Shown here: one piece after another, positions 57,760 to 64,000 of the stretch | How positions within the stretch are numbered: the stretch's first letter is position 1 | Layout of the letters: each line of letters opens with the position of its first letter | Assembly: GCF_905475345.1 (NCBI RefSeq) | Contig: NC_066600.1 | Span: 440,001 to 504,000, forward strand | Source: Vespula vulgaris | Taxonomy: Eukaryota > Arthropoda > Insecta > Hymenoptera > Vespidae | Direction: 5' to 3' | Length of the DNA: 64,000 nucleotides | Notes under the pieces: generated by a model | The model's input: the letters and a program-made list of their open reading frames with translations, nothing else | Database searches by the model: none | Told to the model about the DNA's origin: nothing | Translations under genes and position numbers: made by a program

Positions 57760-57960
57760 TAAAAAATTAGACTTTAACCACACGCTACCGATACTAGTTT
57801 TCACTGAGTCTACCATCTTTTTTTCGTAACGATTTCAGCGACTGCGGATGTGGACAAAATGTGAACTATCACGTCGGTGTATAAGCCTGTGTTGGTATTC
57901 GCATACATAAAAATTAGCTGGAGAAGTAGGTTAATGAACTACTAACCCAAATTTTCGCTT
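57760..57960 (-). pseudogene. Serine-rich exon block relic, unit 5
   Basis: Minus strand MYANTNTGLYTDVIVHILST then SAVAEIVTKK, stop. Same alignment as HTNEIDLVHISSTSS in units 2 and 4. Confidence 0.4.
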
Positions 57961-58430
57961 TCTAATGCATATATTCTTTTCTAAGTGAAGCAAGTTAAGT
58001 TACATACATTGTTATACAGATTAGATTTCTTTTACATGCATAGGAAATAGTAAATATGTATAATTGGTAGATATAAGAACTAGTACACTAGTCAATTTGC
58101 GAAAGAAAAATAATACTACTAAACGTTTGCTTAAAACTAATACCTACAATATAAAGCGAACTCCTACAGACTAAACTATAACAAAGTAGCGCAAAAAAGA
58201 AATCTCTTAGATAACGTGGAAGCGAAGTAGTGTTTTGATCTTCTAAGAACCAGCCGGATTTGAGACATATTTAATATCGGTACTTATTTCCTGCTGTCTC
58301 TGCAGTTGGATTAGTCTTTTCCAGAACCTACAACAAATGATACATTATAATAAATGATTATAATAAATAAATGATTATGATCAATATTTTGAAAATATCT
58401 TACATAGTATGAAACCTCCATCTGAATTTC
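57960..58430. other. Unit 5 intervening region
   Basis: Aligned with the exon-intron region of other units (27780-28260). No exon assigned. Confidence 0.4.
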
Positions 58431-59269
58431 CCAACAATTGTAGTTCCACCTTATTGCCACCATTTTTATAAATATATTTCCAACGTCTTTGAAACTCTAC
58501 CCTTAAGATCTCTGTCAAACCTTTAGATCTCAATGTTCAATCATTGATAAGAATTTGACGAGTCTTATTTCCAACTCTTCAATTACCATTCTTAATTAAG
58601 AAGGTCTGTATGTGACCTTCTCTACGTTTATAATATTCTCTTTACCAGACAATTAATTCTGGACATTTCTTTTCTACAGCTTGGCATAATATATCAATTT
58701 TTTGACAGTGTATAATAGGATCAAAAGGTTGGATAGATCGAAACAGTTAATAGTGAACAAATTCTTTGTTCCCTATATCAACATACATAGCATCACTTCT
58801 TCAAATATCATTCCTGAATTTGCGAATGCTTCCAATGTAAATCTTTTATCAACCATGATCTCCAATATATTATTGTCGGGCATTGAATCTACCAGAAGTA
58901 TCTGGTATCAGGCCGTGTCTGGCAATACAATCGCAGAAATTCGATCTATTAAAACTTCCATTATTTGATTATTCGGCTCACAAACATCAGGTTGTTTTTG
59001 TACCCAGCCTTTTCTAAATGACTTAAAAATGCTTTGTGATCGTTGATCAGATCCATAACGGCATCACGTGCTGCACTTGCACCATAACTTCCACAGTTGA
59101 AAACGCTTGATTTTAGATGCGTGCGATGATCAGTGATACCGTATAGGCCAATAAGTATTACCGATATAGGTAAGATATTACCAATTGTAGCTGATTGAGC
59201 CAAATTTTTGGATCCCTTTTTGTAGTAAAATTTTGACGTATATCGAATTTCTTCTTTAATATCTTCCAT
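58430..59269 (-). mobile_element. Mariner transposase relic, minus strand (left inverted arm)
   Basis: A 102-codon open frame (59269-58961) holds the whole N-terminal DNA-binding region: MEDIKEEIRYTSKFYYKKGS (first helix-turn-helix entry), SSVFNCGSYGASAARD (linker), VMDLINDHKAFLSHLEKAGY (second motif), MFVSRIIK in place of VWVPHEL, stop. Further on, in other frames, EEVMLCMLI matches the KVMLCVWW strand and HCQKIDILCQAVEKKCPELI matches the xCxQLxxLxxAxxxKRPEL region; near 58450 QRRWKYIYKNGG matches the C-terminal PERWxKxIxxNG. About 840 bp against roughly 1 kb for an intact gene. The catalytic DD34D region is decayed. Confidence 0.7.
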
Positions 59270-59339
59270 GGTCAGGAAAATTATACGGTGATATGTAGCT
59301 GTTTAAACAGATAGCCATTCGATCGAAGAATATTACCAA

Positions 59340-59562
59340 ATTTAGACTGAAAGTAATGCCGTTGAATGGTTGAACTTCGTCTCTCATCGTCTTTCTACCA
59401 TCGTTCTTCTTTCCATTTGGATCAACTGGTTTTGTTTAAAAGTATTCCGAATTCGACGGGGAGAAGTTTTTTGATTTGTCCAATTTCTTTCCTATCTCCT
59501 CCAGGGTCTGTCCAGTGTAATATATCATGCCAAGCTGCTTGGCGGCTTATGATCTTAAATCC
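59340..59562 (-). pseudogene. N-terminal exon block, unit 5
   Basis: Acceptor ttatttcag at 59563. Minus frame AAKQLGMIYYTGQTLEEIGK, KLDKSKNFSPSNSEYF, stop, then PVDPNGKKNDGRKTMRDEV. Homologous to units 2-4. This is the best preserved version of the first half, with no frameshift up to the stop. Confidence 0.4.
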
Positions 59563-59639
59563 TGAAATAATTCAATTACAAATATATATTATGCTACTGC
59601 CGTACAAGTAATGGATTGTAAAGATTTTCTATAGACTTA

Positions 59640-59745
59640 CGGTGGTGTTGGATTAATTTTCCGGATGGCGGTTTCGAATTAATATTCCAATACTTTGTTC
59701 TTTGGAGAAAAGACTGGCCATTTTTGAGATATTGATTTTTCTGAA
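59640..59745 (-). pseudogene. Second coding exon, unit 5
   Basis: Acceptor cttgattttcag, then in the frame set by exon 1 EKSISQKWPVFSPKNKVLEY, stop; donor gtaagtc. Unit 3 has the homologue at 29130-29280. Confidence 0.4.
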
Positions 59746-59812
59746 AATCAAGCTTCCTGATAAGTAATGTAATATGTAAAGCATATGTAAACAACGTGAA
59801 ATAAAAACAAAC

Positions 59813-59858
59813 CTTTGATGTGAAAGAAGATCTGCTTGTTTGCCTCCTCTTGTACCAT
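59813..59858 (-). CDS. First coding exon, open, unit 5
   Basis: ATG at 59858, MVQEEANKQIFFHIK and one extra base, then donor gtttgt. The upstream intron ends tttaaatataag as in the other units. Continues into the second exon, where an in-frame stop appears after about 20 residues, so the product would be short unless splicing differs. Confidence 0.4.
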
Positions 59859-59919
59859 TTTCCGGCAGGTAACTTATATTTAAATATTTAATCTACTACT
59901 AATTTCTGATATAAGATTT

Positions 59920-59975
59920 CATATATATATATATATATGTGTGTGCGGCAAGATATATATATATATATATGTATA
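59920..59975. repeat. AT/GT microsatellite
   Basis: Two (AT)n runs separated by gtgtgtgcggcaag. Confidence 0.9.
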
Positions 59976-60104
59976 CACGTCACAGGAATTAACGAATAAA
60001 ATTTAATAAATCGGTACAAAGCAATTATAATAATTTTTTAGCTTTATAATTTATGAAAATTAATTAAAACTTAGTTTTTTTCTATTTTAACGATAAAATT
60101 ATTT

Positions 60105-60353
60105 ATGGATATGAAATTAATACAGGAAAAAAATTTTTTCGTTTTTCGCATCCTATTGATTTTATCGCTGGCAGTCAGTCGAGTCGCGAACACGGAGGGT
60201 GACGTTTCGCTGAAGATCTTCTTAGGAAGGTTAAAGCGTTTAAAAGTACGGTTTAAAAGTAATGGGCCTGAAGGAAGAAGAAATTCGATACAAGATTTTG
60301 AATTTCGTTACAAGAACAGTACGGATGTGACTGAAGTTATTGCCAATATTTAA
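60105..60353 (+). other. 82-codon frame with signal-peptide-like start, doubtful
   Basis: Plus-strand frame MDMKLIQEKNFFVFRILLIL, SLAVSRVANTEGD, then basic residues (FLGRLKRLKVRFKSNGPEGR). The N-terminus looks like a secretion signal and the next part is strongly basic. However the 3' half overlaps the start of the mariner relic and is read partly in its frame, and no homologue of the signal part exists in other units. Probably chance. Confidence 0.2.
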
Positions 60354-61075
60354 ATTGCTAGGGATCGGTGTAATATCAAGACATCTCGTACATGGTTGTT
60401 CAAGCGTTTTCGTGTGGAAGTTCTGGTGCAAGTGCTGCACACGATGCCATTATGGATCTAATCACCGATCACAAAGCATTTTAAGTCATTTAAAAAAGGC
60501 TGGGTACAGAAAAAACCCGATGTTTATGGGCCGAATAATCAAATAATGAAAGTTTTAACGGATCGAATTTCTGCCATTGGATTGTCAGACACGGACTGAT
60601 ACAAGATACTTTTGGAAGAGTCAATTCCCGACAATAAGATATTGAAAATCATGGTTGATGAAAGACCTACATTGGAAGTATTCACAAACTCAGGAATGAT
60701 ATTTAAGGAAGTGATGCTATATATGTTGATATGGGGAACAAAGAATTTGGTCACGATTAACTGTTTCTGTCTAGCCAAGCTTTTGATCCTACTATGCACT
60801 GTCAAAAAATTGATACATTAAGCCAAGCTGTAGAAAGGAAATATCCAGAATTAATTATCTGGTAAAGAGAATATTATAAACGTAGAGAAGGTATCAAAAA
60901 ATTATTTATCAAGAAGGCTTTGACTATCTAGGCGTGGCAATTGAAGAGGCAGAAATAAGTTTCATCAAATTATCATCAGTGACTAGACAGAGATACAAAA
61001 GTTAGACTTTCAAAGACGTTAAAAAGACATTTATACAAATGACAGCAATACAGTGGAAGTTCAACCATTAAGTCA
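60230..61075 (+). mobile_element. Mariner transposase relic, plus strand (right inverted arm)
   Basis: Reverse-complement partner of 58430-59269. Plus-strand pieces: EEEIRYK and FRYKNSTDVTEVIANI, SHLKKAGYRKNPMFMGRIIK, EEVMLYML-like strand with VFTNSGMIFKEVMLYMLIWG, then HCQKIDTLSQAVERKYPELI at about 60800-60858. Stops and frameshifts are scattered. Between the two arms lie the N-terminal exons of unit 5. Arms are similar but not identical, so duplication is not very recent. Confidence 0.7.
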
Positions 61076-61500
61076 GTTTTAACTTATTGAAATCAGTGTT
61101 ATCAAACTATAACATATGGGAAACATCTTGGACGAAAGGAAAGAAGATCAGCTGTGTCACCCAGTTAAATTATTAATTATAATTTCTACTTTCAAAACAA
61201 GTGAAGTGATTTATTTTTTTATTAAAATACGAAAAAACCTTTTTCCTCGACTTAACATTTAAATTATTAATATCATTAATCACTATGATCAATTTTTGAA
61301 AATTAATTCGAACTTTTACAAATTTCAAGAATCAAGGACTTTTTATGTACATTTGATATGTACATTATCATAACTAATTATTACAGTAATATAAGTAGAA
61401 GTACCGTGTTTAAAATATATATAACATTACTGATACAATTATTGCATTGTCTAGAAATTAAGTTATATATAATTAATTATGCCCAATTAAACATCGTATG
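61075..61500. other. AT-rich spacer
   Basis: Shares the ttttattaaaatacgaaaaaacctttttcc-type tail found after plus-strand mariner modules in units 2 and 4. No gene supported. Confidence 0.55.
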
Positions 61501-61534
61501 GAAATAAAATACTCAATTAATAAATTATGGATTT

Positions 61535-61905
61535 GTCCATGTGCGTGTATGTATGCGTGTGTACGTGTAAATATCCATGCGCGTGTAATCAAATTAGACG
61601 CGTATGGACATTCACACGCACGCACGCTCACATACACACACACACACACGGGTTACAAACACAAAACCCCGCACACGCTGCACACACACATATTTACATA
61701 AATGAATATATATGTGTGTACAACGTGTGCGGGGGGTGTGTGTGTGTATGTAAATATCCATACGTGTGTAAGTAATTAGACTCGTATGGACATCCACACA
61801 CATATACACACGCGAGCATCCCCCCCCCCCGTACACGCTGTGCTCAAGTATATTCATTAAAATGACATATACCTGTGTGCAGCGTGTGCGGGGGGGGGGG
61901 ATGTA
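61535..61905. repeat. GT/AC-rich tandem pair, each with two hairpins and G/C tracts
   Basis: Two copies of about 185 bp (61540-61735 and 61736-61905). Each contains a hairpin aatatccat(a/g)cg...cgtatggacat and a second hairpin ccccgcacacgct...cgtgtgcgggg. In the second copy the outer tracts grow to about a dozen C (61818-61830) and ten G (61891-61901). Open frames here (rich in H, T, V, C) are dinucleotide artefacts. Confidence 0.85.
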
Positions 61906-61929
61906 TATATGTATATATGTATATAACAC

Positions 61930-62480
61930 AAGTATTTTAATTTATAATTTATATAAATTTTACTTGAAATTTTTCTTGGATTTTCAATAAATTTATGCTG
62001 TTGAAAGAAATGCTAATAACGAAATATTACATTGATTTAGTATTTTTTTTCCAAATTTTTGTTCGATTTAAAGCAAATTTGGACGATTGAAAAACGTAAT
62101 AAGTAAATTTCATAACAAATGTGCCGATATTCAATGGTTAATATTTCTTTTTATTCCCACTTGATCTTCATCAGGCATAGTTAAAAAATATTCAAATTAT
62201 TTGAAAGACAAAATATTTCGAGCTATTTCAACAGCTGTACCCATACATCTTTTATACGTAGCATTCGTGATCGACATTGTGTTGAAATATTTCCAATATA
62301 GATTATTTGCTTTTTTCTTTTCTTTACTTTTCTTTCTCTTTCAATTTTAATTTTTTTCTTCTTTCAGTTTCAATTTTGATATTTTGTAAGTGTTTCTACG
62401 TATAGTTAGATGTATAAGTAGGCTTTATATATATTATAGACATGTAGATGTGATATGTGTTGTAGACATATAGATGTGAC
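61930..62480. other. AT-rich spacer
   Basis: No gene or element recognised. From 62420 onward GAT/ATA-rich simple sequence (tatagatgtgatatgtgtt motifs). Confidence 0.5.
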
Positions 62481-62485
62481 GTGTA

Positions 62486-62683
62486 TTATAGATATGACAA
62501 TATGAATTGTATTATGGATATGATCATCTGATATATGTTATAGATGTATAGATAGGTATATATATAAGTGTAGACACAATCATATATGTATATATGTGTG
62601 TCTGCGCGTGTGTGCGTGTGTATTTGCTTATATGCATACACACACAGACATACATAAATATATATAAAGAATCCGTCAATCAC
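62486..62683 (-). CDS. Candidate last exon, unit 6 position
   Basis: Minus strand: acceptor ttcttttcag at 62684, open frame VIDGFFIYIYVCLCVYAYKQ and on through H/T/Y-rich simple sequence to a stop at 62486. The first 18 residues are hydrophobic like the other last exons but the remainder is dinucleotide repeat. Position relative to the landmark at 62735 is the same as in the other units. Confidence 0.25.
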   Translation of the reverse strand: MIDGFFIYIYVCLCVYAYKQIHTHTRADTHIYIYDCVYTYIYTYLYIYNIYQMIISIIQFILSYL

Positions 62684-62710
62684 CTGAAAAGAAGAAAAAA
62701 AAAACTATAT

Positions 62711-64000
62711 TTATTTACTTATTTATAAGAAAAGACATTATATAAGTTTATGCTTAAGTTAATTGTAAATAAAATGTATTAGACTTACGACGGATTAGCG
62801 AAACTAATTCTATCATCCTTTATCAATAATTACATATTTTATATAATTTGGTATAAAAAAACCATCAGCCATTAATATTGCATCAAAATTGGTAAATTCA
62901 ATAATAGTATCATAATGATCCTGTAATTAAAAAAAAGGAGATCCGTTAAATATTATCATACCAAGGTATTTTTATATCATAGTAACTATTTTATTAAATT
63001 TTCTCAATAATAACTTGGTATGTCTATATCATCAGGATCAATTTTTTTATTTTTTGCAACAAGATTTGGGAATATTGAATGTAATTGTAATAAAAGCAAT
63101 CTCTAATAGTCGTAGCTTTCGCAACAATGTAACTACCAAATAAACTACAATCAAAATTGAAATTTATAACAAAACTTTTGCAAATATTTTTGTTATTACT
63201 ACTTGAAATAGTCGAACGTTTTTAAATTTCTTCTTCGGAGTAATCATTTCGATAATCATTTCAGTTAAACGATTAAAACGTTGACATTTTAAAAAATTGT
63301 TAACAAATTTTGATGCATTTTGGATTTTAGTCTTAATAAAAACACTTGAGAATTTTCGGAAAATTTTCATTAAAAATGTCCAATTGAACTTTCAATATGC
63401 TTTCTAATTGTTTATTTAAAAACTTCACTCAACATTTGAAACTTTATTTTTATCGTATAAATTATATTTGAATATAAGACTCATTTGAAAGGTAATATTA
63501 ATGATGATGTTATTAATAGAGCATATTAAAATAGTCAAACATCTTTAAGTCCGTCGTAGTACTTCAAAATTATTTCGATTAAACAATTTAAATATTGACA
63601 TTTAAAGAAAACATTTAATAAAACATCCTACTTTAATTTGAATTCTATTTTTATTGAGATGACTTCAGAATCTTTGGAAAATGTTAAACATGTACGATTT
63701 ATCTTTCAGTATGCTTTCCGAGCGTCCTAATTATTTATTTGAAACTTTGACTTGACTGATTTAGAATTTCATTTTTCATCGAATAAGTCGTATTTCAATG
63801 AAAGCCTCATTTAAAAGATTATATTAATGACGCTGATGTTAATAGGACATATGAAAATGGTCGAGCACCTTGAAGTAATTATCCGTCGAATTACTTCATA
63901 ATCATTGCCATTAAACGATTCCCATTGAACGTTTACTTTTAAAGAACTAAATAAAATATCCGGATCCAATTTGGCCTTTATTTTTATTAAAAAAACTTCA
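62711..64000. repeat. Beginning of duplicated unit 6
   Basis: Starts with the intron landmark (attatataagtttatgcttaagttaattg at 62735) and continues as diverged intron sequence until the satellite below. The conserved donor and promoter block would lie beyond the window. Confidence 0.55.
63205..64000. repeat. Tandem repeat, period about 325 bp, at least 2.4 copies
   Basis: Copies begin near 63210 (gtcgaacgtttttaaa), 63536 (gtcaaacatctttaag) and 63860 (gtcgagcaccttgaag). Shared internal landmarks are ttaaacgattaaaacgttgac-type text and caatatgctttc. Copies are clearly diverged, so this array is older than the 187-bp one. It runs off the right edge. Confidence 0.85.

Larger units (their letters stand above)
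45491..62710. repeat. Duplicated unit 5
   Basis: Longest unit. Starts with a partial landmark (45505), is disturbed by an inverted duplication and by sequence copied from the far end of unit 3 (45600-45780 matches 29510-29700), then continues normally from about 47350: donor 47733, GAGCATGCGCC 48009, acidic region, FIDGD-type exon, broken C-terminal exons, ten mariner modules, N-terminal exons and an inverted pair of mariner relics. Confidence 0.6.

Noticed and set aside
60105..60353. Secreted basic peptide with signal sequence
   Set aside because: Not conserved in other units, and its 3' half lies within the mariner relic; kept only as a low-confidence entry.
61498..61929. Overlapping 67-105 codon frames rich in H, T, V and C on both strands
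   Set aside because: They follow from GT/AC dinucleotide repeats and hairpins, and are open on both strands at once.
1..64000. tRNA, rRNA or snRNA genes
   Set aside because: Scanning by eye for A/B boxes, GGTTCGAATCC-type arms and conserved rRNA strings gave nothing convincing; a covariance-model search would settle it.

Overview
This is an AT-rich eukaryotic (animal) window with no bacterial operon structure, no rRNA or tRNA that I could recognise, and no long intact open reading frame. Short AT-rich introns, Tc1/mariner relics close to bee-type mariner transposases and abundant (AT)n and (GT)n microsatellites suggest an insect, most likely a hymenopteran such as a bee. That assignment is inference. 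I could not recognise a known host gene.

The main organisation is a head-to-tail array of long duplicated units. I recognise the end of unit 1 (about 1-4960, with a large internal deletion), units 2 (4961-18950), 3 (18951-30460), 4 (30461-45490) and 5 (45491-62710), and the beginning of unit 6 (62711 to the end). Going up the plus strand, a full unit holds: (a) a last exon that can encode a transmembrane segment, read on the minus strand; (b) an intron with a conserved splice donor, expanded into satellite arrays in units 1 and 2; (c) a GC-richer block with a conserved GAGCATGCGC motif, possibly a promoter; (d) minus-strand exon-like blocks, one acidic, one reading FIDGD...YFIIEDY, and a splice-linked pair with a clean C-terminus; (e) a minus-strand tandem array of about 0.5-kb modules; (f) minus-strand N-terminal exon candidates; and (g) plus-strand mariner sequence.

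The most notable content is the module array. Its modules translate, with scattered stops and frameshifts, into the N-terminal DNA-binding region of a mariner transposase (motif like DVAKELKIDQKTILNHLKKAGY). Array size differs strongly between units: about 2, 5, 4 and 10 modules in units 2 to 5. The same module lies in opposite orientation on the far side of the N-terminal exons, so each unit has an inverted mariner architecture. In unit 5 the two sides are decayed but nearly full-length mariner relics forming a large inverted repeat around 58.4-61.1 kb.

Units 2 and 4 also carry nearly identical Tc1-like relics that fold back on themselves (16.86-18.62 and 42.70-44.52 kb). Other repeats include satellite arrays of about 193, 187, 160 and 325 bp, a 13-bp minisatellite, a 61-base poly(A) tract, and a GT/AC-rich double hairpin with long G and C tracts at 61.5-61.9 kb. 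Most coding blocks are probably decaying paralogues. The exceptions worth testing are the roughly 30-residue hydrophobic frame, seen in four copies with synonymous differences, and the spliced C-terminal exon pair kept open in units 2 and 4.
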